41,007 nt of DNA from Flavobacteriales bacterium (GCA_947463065.1 CANHSF010000005.1:1-41007), one strand, 5' to 3'; counted from the first letter of the stretch, positions 25,134-34,150 are shown. Program-made: numbers and translations. The notes: generated from the sequence alone by a model not told the origin.

Positions 25134-26315
25134 CTATTGCCCCTTTGCCACGAAAGGGTCGGAGAACTTGGGGTCTTGCATGAGTTCATAGTCCGTCAAG
25201 GTGCGCATAAATGCAATAAGTGCATTTTTTTCTGCATCGGTCATAAACATGCGCAGCGGCATGGTGCCATTGATCACTACATGATGTTCGGGGGGGATAC
25301 TGGGTCCAAGGTTAAATAATCCGCCGTTGTCATGAGTGCGCAGCGTTTGCGACAATTGAGGATGGTATTGAATTCCGCTGTTGTAAAATTCCACCACTTC
25401 TTCCAAAGTTTGGAATCGCCCGTCATGCATGTATGGGGCGGTTAGTGCGATGTTGCGCAATGGCGGTGTCTTGAACCATCCATTGAGCGGGGTTGTTTCG
25501 TTGAACATGCCGATTACCCCTGGGTCCGAATAATGCTCGTCGAGTCCAATGTTTTGTGCAAAGGTCAAACTTCCGTCCAAATTGGGTCCGCCATGGCAAG
25601 TCGAGCAAGGAAATTTAAAAAAGAACAGGTGGCGCCCTAAGTTTTCCTCCTCCGTGTAGTTGGGGAAAGTCATGGTCGGGTGGGATACTTGCGATCGGCC
25701 TTCATCAAATTTGGTTCGGTATGAAATGATCGATCGAACAAATTGCGCCATCGCGATGCCCATGCGGTGCGAGGTCACTTCTTCCGATCCAAAGGCATTT
25801 GTGAAAAGGGGTTTGTAATACGCAGCATCCTCGACTTTTGAAATCATATATGCTTCATCGTCGATGCCCATTTCAATGTGGTTGGCGATAGGCTGCAGCA
25901 CCATATGATCGAGCAGTTGCTCACGCAGATCCCAGAAAAATCCGATTTGTGTACCGGTGTTGACGATCCCTTGCGTGTTGCGTTCCGCAGGCAAGAACTC
26001 AAATCCCAAACTGTGCACAAAATTATCGGTGAAGCCAGTGGCTTGTCGGTGGCAAGTTCCGCAACTTACTCGGTTGTTGCGCGATAGTCGTGTGTCGTAA
26101 AACAATACCCGCCCCAAAGTGGCAATGTGATCATTGATCACGCTGTCGTTGTATGGATCGAAGAAAAGTCCTTGGATAGCGGTGGTATCGTAATAGCGGT
26201 ATACCTCTGCAGGCAAATGAGGCACGCGTTCTTCACCAATCACTTCATCGGGCTTGCAAGTCCAAAGAAGGGATACGGCAAAAAGCGACGCCAATATGGT
26301 ATACACTACTTTCAT
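25134..26315 (-). CDS. di-heme cytochrome c peroxidase (CcpA/MauG family)
   Basis: A 393-residue exported protein with two c-type heme motifs, CGTCH (85-89) and CSTCH (237-241), in the layout of bacterial di-heme peroxidases, which reduce H2O2 in the periplasm with electrons from small cytochromes. The N-terminus is a hydrophobic leader ending in 'LLWTC' at residue 20, a plausible but imperfect lipobox, so it may be a lipoprotein. 'DLREQLLDHMVLQPI' and 'KTPPLRNIALTAPYMHDGRF' are family signatures. MauG-like enzymes that oxidise other substrates share this fold, so peroxidase activity is likely, not certain. It lies 16 bases after a small barrel-protein gene in the same direction, probably in one transcript. 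Confidence 0.92.
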   Translation of the reverse strand: MKVVYTILASLFAVSLLWTCKPDEVIGEERVPHLPAEVYRYYDTTAIQGLFFDPYNDSVINDHIATLGRVLFYDTRLSRNNRVSCGTCHRQATGFTDNFVHSLGFEFLPAERNTQGIVNTGTQIGFFWDLREQLLDHMVLQPIANHIEMGIDDEAYMISKVEDAAYYKPLFTNAFGSEEVTSHRMGIAMAQFVRSIISYRTKFDEGRSQVSHPTMTFPNYTEEENLGRHLFFFKFPCSTCHGGPNLDGSLTFAQNIGLDEHYSDPGVIGMFNETTPLNGWFKTPPLRNIALTAPYMHDGRFQTLEEVVEFYNSGIQYHPQLSQTLRTHDNGGLFNLGPSIPPEHHVVINGTMPLRMFMTDAEKNALIAFMRTLTDYELMQDPKFSDPFVAKGQ

Positions 26316-26331
26316 AACGTAAAGATCGAAA

Positions 26332-26988
26332 TCACAGGGTTAAACAAACAAAAATTGCGGTTGGAGCAATGAGCGTAGTTCGATTTCCTTCTGTAATCTG
26401 CTCAGTATCAAACTGAGGAAGCAGATTGCTGGAGGAGGTTTCCGTCAAAGTGTGCTGACCAAATCGAAACAACAATTCCGTTCCAATGGCTACTCTGGGG
26501 TGGGGTTTGTAATCGATACGGACATAGGGCGAAATACCCGACTCGCTATATTCTTTGAGGTTGTCATTGGTGACTTGTTCGCTGTTTTCGTTTGTGAACT
26601 CGATGGCGTTGAGCATACTGGATGCCGCGCTGTAATAATCCACCCCAAGATTCAATTTCCATCGTGAGCTGACATGGAAGGAGTAGTAAGCCCCAATGCG
26701 CCAATCGGTTTGTGAACTGTCGCGTTGCGTTTTTACGTTGCCATTGACCGGCGAAGGAAGAGCAGTGGAGGTATGTTTATCCATGCCCAATCCAAAACGA
26801 AAACCGAAATTTTTCCGATTATAGCCGGCTTCGAACAAATACGGGTTCAATGTGGTCGAAGGCGAGGGGTCACCCGCCAAGCGGATGAGTTGTACGGTGT
26901 TGATGCCCAGATACACACCCGTGCTGTCGCTTTGTGCTTTTGCAAAGAATACCGATAGGATCAATGCGATGGAAATAATGTATTTCAT
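26332..26988 (-). CDS. unknown exported protein, probable small outer-membrane beta-barrel
   Basis: I do not recognise this 218-residue protein at family level. It has a clear signal peptide (MKYIISIALILSVFFAKAQ). Alternating strands follow, such as 'KNFGFRFGLGMD', 'WRIGAYYSFHVS', 'KLNLGVDYYSA', 'ISPYVRIDYKP' and 'VAIGTELLFRFG', the pattern of an 8- to 10-stranded barrel. It ends 'TAIFVCLTL', without the usual terminal aromatic. It is the first gene of a pair with the cytochrome c peroxidase, which may point to a shared envelope role. Confidence 0.7.
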   Translation of the reverse strand: MKYIISIALILSVFFAKAQSDSTGVYLGINTVQLIRLAGDPSPSTTLNPYLFEAGYNRKNFGFRFGLGMDKHTSTALPSPVNGNVKTQRDSSQTDWRIGAYYSFHVSSRWKLNLGVDYYSAASSMLNAIEFTNENSEQVTNDNLKEYSESGISPYVRIDYKPHPRVAIGTELLFRFGQHTLTETSSSNLLPQFDTEQITEGNRTTLIAPTAIFVCLTL

Positions 26989-27174
26989 GATGGCTGAATA
27001 AATGCTATTGTTTGGACCGAATTTCGGCTATCGAACCCTTCTTACGGCTTGAGCCAAAATAAGTTTGCCCCCACTCAGGTGTTGATTGCGCCGTTTCGCC
27101 ATATCGATTTTACGAACCCCGGAGGCGATGGCTCCCAGTTTCAATGTTCGTTCCAGCGATTTCTACGTTTACTG

Positions 27175-27182
27175 TAATTTTG
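27175..27182 (+). promoter_or_regulatory. -7 box for the NlpC/P60 gene
   Basis: TAATTTTG, an exact TAnnTTTG match ending six bases before the ATG at 27189. A TTC at 27151-27153 is 21 bases upstream. At this distance the transcript would start at or next to the ATG. Confidence 0.45.
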
Positions 27183-27188
27183 CAGAAT

Positions 27189-27725
27189 ATGATGAAGCCA
27201 CTTTTTACTGTGCTGTGTTTCTTGATCGTGCTGCTCGGACGTGCGCAAATCAAGCCCATGGCAGATAGCCTTGCCACCGATAGCATAGCGCCTTCGCTGG
27301 TGGATAGCCTATTGCAATACGCCGAGAAGTACTTGGGTCGTCCTTACGGTTTTGGTGCTACAGGTCCCAATAGCTTCGATTGCTCGGGGTTTGTTCAGCA
27401 CGTTTATGGACATTTTGGCGTGCCATTGCCCCACGGAAGCACCACGCAAAGCGGATTTTGCGAAACCGTAGATCTCAGAACCGCACGACCTGGCGATCTT
27501 ATCTTTTTCAACGGAAGAAAACGAAACGGTCAAATTGGCCACGTTGCCATTGTGCACCATTGGGAGAAGGAAGAGTTGTTCATCATTCACGCTACCGTGC
27601 AGGCGGGCGTGCTCCTTGAGAACATGCACAAGTCGGCGTATTTTTTGCCGCGTTTTGTGCGCGTGGGCCGATTGATCAAAGGTTTGCCTACCAATGTCCA
27701 AACTATTCAAGAGAAAAAGCCATAA
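27189..27725 (+). CDS. NlpC/P60 (C40) cell-wall peptidase
   Basis: The family hydrolyses gamma-D-glutamyl-meso-diaminopimelate bonds in peptidoglycan peptides. I start at ATG 27189, which opens a signal peptide (MMKPLFTVLCFLIVLLGRAQ); an upstream in-frame start adds a non-leader stretch. The 178-residue protein has 'GATGPNSFDCSGFVQHVYG' with Cys65, 'RPGDLIFFNG', 'GQIGHVAIVHH' with His118, and 'IIHATVQAG' with His134 as third catalytic residue. No SH3 or LysM targeting domain is present, so it is a minimal periplasmic enzyme. A response-regulator gene follows after 48 bases on the same strand but has its own candidate -7 box. Confidence 0.93.
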   Translation: MMKPLFTVLCFLIVLLGRAQIKPMADSLATDSIAPSLVDSLLQYAEKYLGRPYGFGATGPNSFDCSGFVQHVYGHFGVPLPHGSTTQSGFCETVDLRTARPGDLIFFNGRKRNGQIGHVAIVHHWEKEELFIIHATVQAGVLLENMHKSAYFLPRFVRVGRLIKGLPTNVQTIQEKKP

Positions 27726-27730
27726 CCTTG

Positions 27731-27738
27731 TATTTTCG
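27731..27738 (+). promoter_or_regulatory. -7 box (TTCG variant) for the response-regulator gene
   Basis: TATTTTCG, one base off TAnnTTTG, ends 35 bases before the ATG at 27774; a TTC at 27706-27708 lies 22 bases upstream, inside the end of the peptidase gene. Confidence 0.35.
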
Positions 27739-27773
27739 CATTCCATTATATCAATAGCCCTAAAAAATTCAAT

Positions 27774-28946
27774 ATGCCCAAAGTACTTATCATCGATGAT
27801 GAACCCACCATCCGACGCGCCCTCAAAGAGATTTTGGAATACGAACAGTGCGAGGTAGCCGAGGCGGAAGATGGTCCTACTGGAATTAAACTCGCTGAAA
27901 AGGAAGTGTTTGATCTGATTTTCTGTGACATCAAGATGCCGCGCATGGACGGTATGGAGGTGTTGGATAAACTCAAGGAGAAGGAAGTCGAATCGCCCAT
28001 CGTCATCATCACCGGGCATGCCAACGTCGAAACGGCTGTGGAGGCTATCAAAAAGGGGGCTTATGACTTTATCCAAAAACCACTCGATCTCAATCGAATT
28101 TTGGTGATCTTGCGCAATGCCACAGACAAGTCGGCCTTGGTCAAGGAAACCAAAACCTTGCGCAAGAAAGTTGGTCGAATTGTAGGAACCACCATTGTAG
28201 GGGAGAGCAAGGCCATTCAAGAAGTCAAAGACATGATAGGCAAAGTTGCCCCAACCGAAGCCCGCGTCTTGATTTTGGGCGGCAATGGCTCAGGCAAGGA
28301 GTTGGTTGCGCGTCAAATGCATGAACAAAGCGAACGGGCCTCAGCACCATTTATTGAGGTCAATTGTGCTGCCATTCCCGGAGAGCTTATAGAGAGCGAA
28401 TTGTTTGGCCACGAGAAAGGGGCATTTACCTCTGCAATCAAAACGCGACAGGGAAAATTTGAATTGGCCGACAATGGCACCCTTTTTCTCGATGAAATAG
28501 GCGATATGGCTCTAAGCGCACAAGCCAAAGTGCTAAGGGCATTGCAGGAAAACAAGATTACACGCGTCGGCGGGGATAAAGATTTTAAGGTCAATGTGCG
28601 TGTCATAGCAGCAACCAACAAGGATTTGAGAAAAGAGATCGAGGCAGGCAATTTCCGCGAAGACCTTTACCACCGCTTGTCGGTTATAGTGATCCGAGTT
28701 CCTGGGTTGAGCGAGCGCAAAGAGGACATTCCGCTCTTGGCCGATCATTTTTTGGAATTGATATCTACGGACTACGGTCAACCCAAGAAAGGCATCACAG
28801 ATGGAGCTTTAAAGGCGTTGAAAGAACTGGATTGGACGGGAAATGTCCGAGAATTCCGAAACGTAATGGAGCGTTTGGTCATTTTGTCGCCCAAAGATAT
28901 CGATGAGAAAATGGTGCGTGCCTACGCAGTACCGAATTACAAGTAG
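27774..28946 (+). CDS. NtrC-type response regulator (receiver + AAA+) without DNA-binding domain
   Basis: A 390-residue protein. The receiver domain (1-120) has Asp9-Asp10, phosphoacceptor Asp52 in 'CDIKMPRMDG', Thr80 and Lys102. The AAA+ domain (140-375) has Walker A as GGNGSGKE (169-176), 'FIEVNCAAIP', 'ESELFGHEKGAFTSA' (207-221), Walker B 'LFLDEIGD' (237-244), and 'FREDLYHRLSV' for sensor contacts. The sigma-54-contacting loop reads GAFTSA rather than GAFTGA. The protein stops 15 residues after the AAA+ fold, without the Fis-type helix-turn-helix that tethers such activators to DNA; a terminator follows at once. It could activate sigma-54 RNA polymerase from solution, or have another partner. 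No histidine kinase is adjacent. Confidence 0.93.
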   Translation: MPKVLIIDDEPTIRRALKEILEYEQCEVAEAEDGPTGIKLAEKEVFDLIFCDIKMPRMDGMEVLDKLKEKEVESPIVIITGHANVETAVEAIKKGAYDFIQKPLDLNRILVILRNATDKSALVKETKTLRKKVGRIVGTTIVGESKAIQEVKDMIGKVAPTEARVLILGGNGSGKELVARQMHEQSERASAPFIEVNCAAIPGELIESELFGHEKGAFTSAIKTRQGKFELADNGTLFLDEIGDMALSAQAKVLRALQENKITRVGGDKDFKVNVRVIAATNKDLRKEIEAGNFREDLYHRLSVIVIRVPGLSERKEDIPLLADHFLELISTDYGQPKKGITDGALKALKELDWTGNVREFRNVMERLVILSPKDIDEKMVRAYAVPNYK

Positions 28947-28963
28947 GATAGTCTGAATGGAAT

Positions 28964-28990
28964 AAAACCGATTGAATGATCGGTTTTTTT
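28964..28990. terminator. bidirectional terminator between convergent genes
   Basis: Nine-pair stem (28964-28972 with 28979-28987), six-base loop, seven T residues on the plus strand (28984-28990). On the minus strand the hairpin runs into a shorter T-rich sequence. It closes the response-regulator gene and probably the WecA-like gene. Confidence 0.88.
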
Positions 28991-29013
28991 GTGGCTATGT
29001 CCACGGATCAAAT

Positions 29014-30156
29014 TTATGCTGTCTTGGCGACGGCTTCGCCATTCTTTTTCTCGATCGCTTCTGGACGCGATTTGCGCTTGAGAAGAAAAATGCTATTGAG
29101 GATCAAAAAGGCGGATCCGCCTACAATAGCAAAACTGATGTTAGGCGAATAGGCGGGCATGGCAAGGGTCAATGCAATGATTGCAATGGTGAAGACATAT
29201 AAAAACAGCGAGGTTTGACGGTGCGAAAACCCAAGGGACAGCAGTTTGTGATGTATGTGATTTTTATCAGCGGAGAAGGGCGATCTGCCTTGAAACATTC
29301 GGATTGTAAACACCCTAAGCGTATCGATCAAAGGGTAACACAGAATGGCCATGGCCAATACCGGCTTACTCACTTGCTTCATGGTGGGCAATATTCTGCG
29401 CACAGGGAATTCAATCATTTTTACGGCAAGAACAAAGATGATCAAGCCGATAACCAGCGAGCCCGAGTCGCCCATAAACAATTTGGCAGGTTGGAAATTG
29501 AAAATCAAAAATCCACAAAGTGAACCGCCCAAAGCAATGGCCAAAAGCGCCAAGGGTATATCGTCGGTTTTATAAAACCAATAGGCGAATGTCAATGTGG
29601 CAATGGTACCCACACCGGCTGCCAATCCATCTACGCCGTCAATCAAGTTCATCGCGTTCACGATCACTATGTAAACAAAAATGGAAAACACAACACTAAC
29701 GGGTTTGGGCAATTCACCTTCCAATCGAAACAGGCCCCAGAATTCGGTAATGCGGATGTCGGCCACCACGACGATGATCAAACCAACAAGAATATGCACC
29801 AGCAATTTTTTTGATGGACTCACACCAATGATGTCGTCTTTCAAACCTAAGAAAAACAGAATAAAGAGCGAAGTGAGTATGTATTTGAATTCGGAGAGCG
29901 CTACAATGGCGTCATAGTTTCGACCCATCCAATCTTCGCGAGCAGGAAACCACATGCAATAAGCCATGATGGTCCCGGCAAAGATCATTACTCCTCCGAG
30001 CGTGGGAACGGACCGACGGTGCAATTTGCGGGCCTCGCCAGGTTCGTCCACCAAATGCTTCATTTTTGCAACCTTAATCAAGGAGGGTGTAGCAATCAGC
30101 ACCACCAAAAAGGAGGTGATAAAGGCTATGCCCATATCCATAAAAATGCCGCTCAT
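29014..30156 (-). CDS. WecA/MraY-family undecaprenyl-phosphate sugar-1-phosphate transferase
   Basis: Polytopic enzyme of 380 residues that moves a sugar-1-phosphate (usually N-acetylglucosamine-1-phosphate) from UDP-sugar to undecaprenyl phosphate, the first membrane step of surface glycan synthesis. Visible signatures are 'LVDEPGEARKLHRRSVPTLG' (the conserved DxP and HxxxxPxxGG-like loop), 'NAMNLIDGVDGLAAG', 'LFMGDSGSL' and 'KNHIHHKLLSLGFSHRQ' (the HIHH motif separating WecA-like from true MraY). About ten membrane helices are seen. It ends with a short Lys/Arg-rich cytoplasmic tail. It sits at the end of a wzi-like and fucose-synthase run but has its own well-formed promoter. Confidence 0.93.
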   Translation of the reverse strand: MSGIFMDMGIAFITSFLVVLIATPSLIKVAKMKHLVDEPGEARKLHRRSVPTLGGVMIFAGTIMAYCMWFPAREDWMGRNYDAIVALSEFKYILTSLFILFFLGLKDDIIGVSPSKKLLVHILVGLIIVVVADIRITEFWGLFRLEGELPKPVSVVFSIFVYIVIVNAMNLIDGVDGLAAGVGTIATLTFAYWFYKTDDIPLALLAIALGGSLCGFLIFNFQPAKLFMGDSGSLVIGLIIFVLAVKMIEFPVRRILPTMKQVSKPVLAMAILCYPLIDTLRVFTIRMFQGRSPFSADKNHIHHKLLSLGFSHRQTSLFLYVFTIAIIALTLAMPAYSPNISFAIVGGSAFLILNSIFLLKRKSRPEAIEKKNGEAVAKTA

Positions 30157-30213
30157 GACTTGCTCTTGTAAGTGTTAAGGTACTTGCTGGGGGAACACTC
30201 CTCAGAAAGCGCC

Positions 30214-30245
30214 CAAAGGTATCTTAAAAAAGTTTAGGACCTCAA
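30214..30245 (-). promoter_or_regulatory. promoter of the WecA-like gene
   Basis: TTG (30245-30243), 21 bases, TACCTTTG (30221-30214) on the minus strand: a full match to the Bacteroidota consensus in both elements, in the gap after the Wzi-like gene. The predicted leader is about 50 bases. Confidence 0.65.
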
Positions 30246-30249
30246 AAAT

Positions 30250-31815
30250 TTAGAAATCGTTATATAAATTGTGTAAGTTCGTGCGGATGCTCATTCCGAA
30301 AATTTGCGATTTAAGGAACGTGTTATTGGCGCCTTGCAATTCCGTGCGTTGTTCGCGCCACAACCAATGTAAAAGAACTTCCAGGTTGTATTTCACATTC
30401 ACCCGAATTCCGATGGAATTGTCCACTTGTTGGATGAGTTGATCTTGCATCGCGGTTTCAGTGGCATAATCCGAAGTGTACCAAGCTGAACCCGCACGTG
30501 CCGTCGAAGCGATGCGATTGTATTGGCTTCGGGCAATCCAGCGGCGGTATCGGTATTCGATAATTCCCACCACCTCATCCGAACCGGGCAAAACAGGGCT
30601 TCCTAAACTTTGGTTGAAGTGGCTGTACGATTCAAAGCCTTGGGGATGGGTGTACAGCAGCGAACCGCTGTGGTTGTATTCCAGTTGAATGTCCAAATGC
30701 GGAATGGCGTCGAACCATTGTACGCCAGCCTGCCAGCCCATTTGACTCTCTTCAACGCCATCCACAACCCATTGACCGTAAATTTTCAAATCCGATCGCG
30801 GAGAAACACGGGCATTTAAGCCTGCGATAACATTGTTGGCATTGTCCCAGCCCAATGCTGCAGTATTGATACCCAAAACCGGCACATACGCTCCCCACGA
30901 TGGCATGTGGGTGCCTGTTGATCCGAACCGATTCCACACAATGCCTTCAAAAAGCCCAAGCTCCAATTTGGGATGAGGCGACCACGATAGGTAGTGCATT
31001 GTCATGGCTTTGCGCTTGAACAGGGCTTCGGGTACTTCGCCAAGGGGCATGCGCTCCAATGTTTGCAAGGCGAAATAACGCGTGGTGTACTGCCATTTGC
31101 CATTTGGACTGGTGAGTTCTGCCGACAAATAAGGGTAATTGAAGGCTGCATCACTCAGAAGCAGGCTCCGATAGCCGTGTCCCACAAAATGTTTGCCTTG
31201 ACCCGCGCGAAGGGTAAGCCAGCGTTTGAAGCTGTAATGCATTTGAGCATAACTCATGCTGTAATCGAATCCATGGAATCGATATCGTTTCCATCGCCCC
31301 ATGCCAGGTGCTACGCCGTTGGCTTCGGCTTGGCGGCGCATGAATTCGGGCCATTGGCCTTGGTTTTCATAAAACCCTGTTACAAAACCAAACCGCGCTC
31401 CGAGTGTTCCCTGCAACTGAATCCCACGTGTATTTTGAAAAAACCAGGTGGTGTCGGCATATGGTGTCTGGTCGGCTTGGTCCTGCCAATAGGCAAGATT
31501 CATCAAAGGGTCGATGGCGATCCAAACGTCATCGTGTTTTAGTTCGACCGCATGCTTGCGGTAGAGGTAATTGGTCAAAGGCAGATAAACCTTGGTACTG
31601 TCATTGAAAAGCGAGCGCACACCAAGGCCATGAAGATTTTGTGTGATCAAGGGTTTGCTTCCCGTGTGCACGATGATGCTGTCCCGAATGACCGCTCGGT
31701 CGATATCTTGGGTGTGCCAGCGTGTCAGCGGGATGGCCTTGTTTTGGGCCTGCAATGGCGCCGCTATCAGAAGCCAAAGCAAGGCAATTATCCAGAGGGG
31801 TGTGGAGTGGATCAT
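30250..31815 (-). CDS. Wzi/RemB-like outer-membrane beta-barrel protein
   Basis: I use ATG 31815: it overlaps the stop of the upstream fucose synthase as ATGA (31815-31812) and opens a signal peptide ([24 protein letters not shown]). The resulting protein has 521 residues. Mid-protein motifs '[13 protein letters not shown]' and '[16 protein letters not shown]' with 'NYPYL' match the capsule-assembly Wzi family and the bacteroidete gliding protein RemB, both outer-membrane barrels. The rest is amphipathic strands up to the C-terminal 'LHNLYNDF', ending in Phe as barrels often do. Coupling to GDP-fucose synthase favours a role in attaching or organising surface polysaccharide. Whether it acts in capsule or in gliding cannot be decided here. 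Confidence 0.75.
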   Translation of the reverse strand: MIHSTPLWIIALLWLLIAAPLQAQNKAIPLTRWHTQDIDRAVIRDSIIVHTGSKPLITQNLHGLGVRSLFNDSTKVYLPLTNYLYRKHAVELKHDDVWIAIDPLMNLAYWQDQADQTPYADTTWFFQNTRGIQLQGTLGARFGFVTGFYENQGQWPEFMRRQAEANGVAPGMGRWKRYRFHGFDYSMSYAQMHYSFKRWLTLRAGQGKHFVGHGYRSLLLSDAAFNYPYLSAELTSPNGKWQYTTRYFALQTLERMPLGEVPEALFKRKAMTMHYLSWSPHPKLELGLFEGIVWNRFGSTGTHMPSWGAYVPVLGINTAALGWDNANNVIAGLNARVSPRSDLKIYGQWVVDGVEESQMGWQAGVQWFDAIPHLDIQLEYNHSGSLLYTHPQGFESYSHFNQSLGSPVLPGSDEVVGIIEYRYRRWIARSQYNRIASTARAGSAWYTSDYATETAMQDQLIQQVDNSIGIRVNVKYNLEVLLHWLWREQRTELQGANNTFLKSQIFGMSIRTNLHNLYNDF

Positions 31816-32759
31816 TTGGCGCGCAATTCGGACAGTGCCTTGGATTGATAATCGGCATAAACTGCTGAGATGCCCTCCTGCAATGCGATACGGTGTTTCC
31901 AACCAAACGAGTGGATGCGCGAAACATCCATCAGTTTGCGGGGGGTTCCATCCGGCTTATCTATATTCCACGATATCGTGCCATTGAAGCCTACAATGCC
32001 TTGGATCATTTCAGCGAGGGCCTTAATGCTCAGATCTTCTCCTGAGCCGATATTGACGAACAATTTTTCATTGTAATGTACCATGAGATGGTAACATGCT
32101 TCGGCCAAATCATCCACGTGCAAAAATTCACGCAACGGTGATCCCGTGCCCCACACTTCAACGGTGCTCTCGCCATTTTCTTTGGCTGCATGAAACTTGC
32201 GGATCAAAGCGGGCAACACATGGGAGTTGTTCAAATCATAGTTGTCGTTGGGGCCATATAAATTGGTGGGCATCGCCGAGATGAAATTGCACCCATATTG
32301 GTCGCGGTAGGCCTCGCACAATTTTATGCCTGCAATCTTGGCAATGGCGTATGGTTCGTTGGTCGGCTCGAGCAATCCGGTCAATAGGCTTTCTTCCTTC
32401 AGCGGCTGAGGAGCTAGCTTTGGATAAATGCAACTGCTTCCCAAAAAAAGGAGCTTGTGCACTTTTGCCCGGTAGGCCGCATGGATGATGTTGGCCTCAA
32501 GGATCAAATTGTCATAGAGAAACTCCGCGCGGTAGGTGTTGTTGGCATGAATACCGCCCACTTTTGCTGCGGCAAGAAACACATATTCAGGCCGCTCTTG
32601 CTCAAAAAAATCATCAACTGCGGCTTGATTGCGCAAGTCTAACTCTGCTGATGTTCTCACCAGAATGTGGTCATGACCTTCGGCTTTGAGTTTGCGAACC
32701 AAAGCGCTGCCCACCATTCCGCGGTGACCGGCAACATAAATACGGGCATTCTTCTCCAT
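31812..32759 (-). CDS. fcl: GDP-L-fucose synthase
   Basis: Short-chain dehydrogenase of 315 residues that epimerises and reduces GDP-4-keto-6-deoxymannose to GDP-L-fucose with NADPH. The Rossmann motif is 'GHRGMVGSA' (11-19), the catalytic Ser is in '[10 protein letters not shown]' (Ser108 or 109), and Tyr137-x-x-x-Lys141 is in 'EPYAIAK'. '[13 protein letters not shown]' near 64-76 is the fucose-synthase hallmark that separates it from other epimerases. The preceding step (GDP-mannose dehydratase, gmd) is not in the window. It is translationally coupled to the Wzi-like gene and is the best evidence here for a fucosylated surface glycan. Confidence 0.96.
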   Translation of the reverse strand: MEKNARIYVAGHRGMVGSALVRKLKAEGHDHILVRTSAELDLRNQAAVDDFFEQERPEYVFLAAAKVGGIHANNTYRAEFLYDNLILEANIIHAAYRAKVHKLLFLGSSCIYPKLAPQPLKEESLLTGLLEPTNEPYAIAKIAGIKLCEAYRDQYGCNFISAMPTNLYGPNDNYDLNNSHVLPALIRKFHAAKENGESTVEVWGTGSPLREFLHVDDLAEACYHLMVHYNEKLFVNIGSGEDLSIKALAEMIQGIVGFNGTISWNIDKPDGTPRKLMDVSRIHSFGWKHRIALQEGISAVYADYQSKALSELRAK

Positions 32760-32764
32760 GCCTG

Positions 32765-32772
32765 CGAAGGTA
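32765..32772 (-). promoter_or_regulatory. -7 box (TTCG variant) for fcl
   Basis: TACCTTCG on the minus strand, ending five bases before the ATG at 32759, so the message would begin at or very near the start codon. No TTG at the proper spacing was found. Confidence 0.35.
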
Positions 32773-33020
32773 ATATACTCCGCTCAAATCAGCGCGATAG
32801 TAGCCCCATCCATTTGCGAAACGCCATTTCGGTAGCGCGGTTCATGCGTGTTTTTAATGCGCCCTTGGTAAGTGTGGACAAGCCGACATGCGCATGAAGT
32901 GCTTGTCAGCGAAGACAGATGATAGATGAAGACATTTACGCGAGGTTTAGCGCTACAACTGATGCAGAATATGCCGGTCGAGCCCATGGTTGGACACCTC
33001 GGTCAGGTTTCGATTTCGCG

Positions 33021-34115
33021 CTAACCTTTGACGTCCAAAGCATCGCGAAGTCCGTTGCCCACAAGCATGAAGGCCAAGACCAAGAGCATAATGCAAATCC
33101 CAGGAGCCAGCGCTAGGAACGCCATATCCGTAGTGATAAAGCTGTAATGCTCACGAATCATATTGCCCCAACTGGGAACGGGAATTTGTGCACCAAGTCC
33201 CAAAAAACTCAACCCTGCTTCAATCAAGATGGCCGATGCAAAATTCGCCGCGCTGATCACAATGATGGGCGAAGTCACATTGGGCAGAATGTGGCGCCAC
33301 ATGATTCTTGTATCGCTAAACCCAAGTGCCCGTGCTGCCTCGATGTATTCTTTTTCACGGATACTCAGGACTTGACCGCGTGTAATCCGCGCCACTTCTA
33401 CCCACATGGTGAGGCCTACGGCCAGAAATACTTTCCAAAATCCTGCACCAAATACAACTGCAATGGCCATAACCAAAAGCAAGGTGGGAATGCTCCAAAT
33501 GACATTGGTGATCCACATCAAAATGGTATCGATGCGTCCTCGATAATATCCCGCCAACAGTCCAATCGTGACCCCCAAAAGCAACGAGATGATCACCGCA
33601 ATTGCTCCGACCGCCAACGAAATATAGGCGCCTGCCATCAAGCGCGAAAGAACATCGCGGCCGTATTTGTCGGTTCCAAGCCAAAAGGTTTTGACAACGA
33701 TTTTTTCCGGTTGAAGTTGGCGCTGTTCATTCAATGGAGTTGATTGGCCTTGCTCTGCATTGAAGTTCAGCGGATACACATTGTCCTTATAAAAAAGAAT
33801 TACCGAGCTGTCTTGGCAAGCATAGCGATCAAAGGGAATAGCAACAGCAGCGCGCTCCAATCCGCCTTGCCACCACATTCGCCATAAAGGCTCGTGTGCA
33901 ATTCTATCAGGGCAAAAGAATTGCACTTTGGATCCCGGCTTTAAACAAGCCAGCTCTAGATGTTGATCATTGGCGTTTATGCTTGGATCGGGTCGAACAA
34001 GTGCACCCAGCATCACCACAATGCAGCAACCCAAGATCCAAAACAGTCCAGCCATGGCGGCTTTGTTTTGGCGGAACTTGGTCCATTTGGTGGGAAGGGT
34101 ATAGTCAACCTGCAT
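33021..34115 (-). CDS. OppC/DppC-type ABC transporter permease (orphan)
   Basis: Inner-membrane permease of peptide/nickel-type importers, 364 residues. One helix near 18-40 is followed by an extracytoplasmic stretch of about 100 residues ('SINANDQHLELACL' to 'QLQPEKIVVKTFW'), about twice the common length, before the conserved 'WLGTDKYGRDVLSRLMAGA'. Five helices follow, with the EAA loop 'EYIEAARALGFSDTRIMWRH' that docks the ATPase. The partner permease (OppB), binding protein and ATPases are not in the window; scattered genes for this system are common in Bacteroidota. Transport substrate is therefore unknown. It appears to be a single-gene unit. Confidence 0.92.
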   Translation of the reverse strand: MQVDYTLPTKWTKFRQNKAAMAGLFWILGCCIVVMLGALVRPDPSINANDQHLELACLKPGSKVQFFCPDRIAHEPLWRMWWQGGLERAAVAIPFDRYACQDSSVILFYKDNVYPLNFNAEQGQSTPLNEQRQLQPEKIVVKTFWLGTDKYGRDVLSRLMAGAYISLAVGAIAVIISLLLGVTIGLLAGYYRGRIDTILMWITNVIWSIPTLLLVMAIAVVFGAGFWKVFLAVGLTMWVEVARITRGQVLSIREKEYIEAARALGFSDTRIMWRHILPNVTSPIIVISAANFASAILIEAGLSFLGLGAQIPVPSWGNMIREHYSFITTDMAFLALAPGICIMLLVLAFMLVGNGLRDALDVKG

Positions 34116-34119
34116 AGCA

Positions 34120-34150
34120 CGAACTTAAGCATTCCGGAGCGCGCCTTGAA
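34120..34150 (-). promoter_or_regulatory. probable promoter of the ABC permease gene
   Basis: TTC (34150-34148), 20 bases, TAAGTTCG (34127-34120) on the minus strand. The box ends four bases before the ATG at 34115. A six-base inverted repeat GCATTC/GAATGC (34129-34134, 34148-34153) spans the same region and could be an operator or chance. Confidence 0.35.

Noticed and set aside
27309-28220. 303-residue minus-strand reading frame
   Set aside because: Antisense across the NlpC peptidase and the response regulator; both real genes are certain and this frame shows no motif.
28947-28963. Frameshifted or split helix-turn-helix after the response regulator
   Set aside because: Only 17 bases separate the stop from a strong terminator, so there is no room for a lost domain.
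31816-31902. 29-residue N-terminal extension of the Wzi-like frame
   Set aside because: It would overlap the end of fcl in another frame; the ATG at 31815 with signal peptide and ATGA overlap is a better start.
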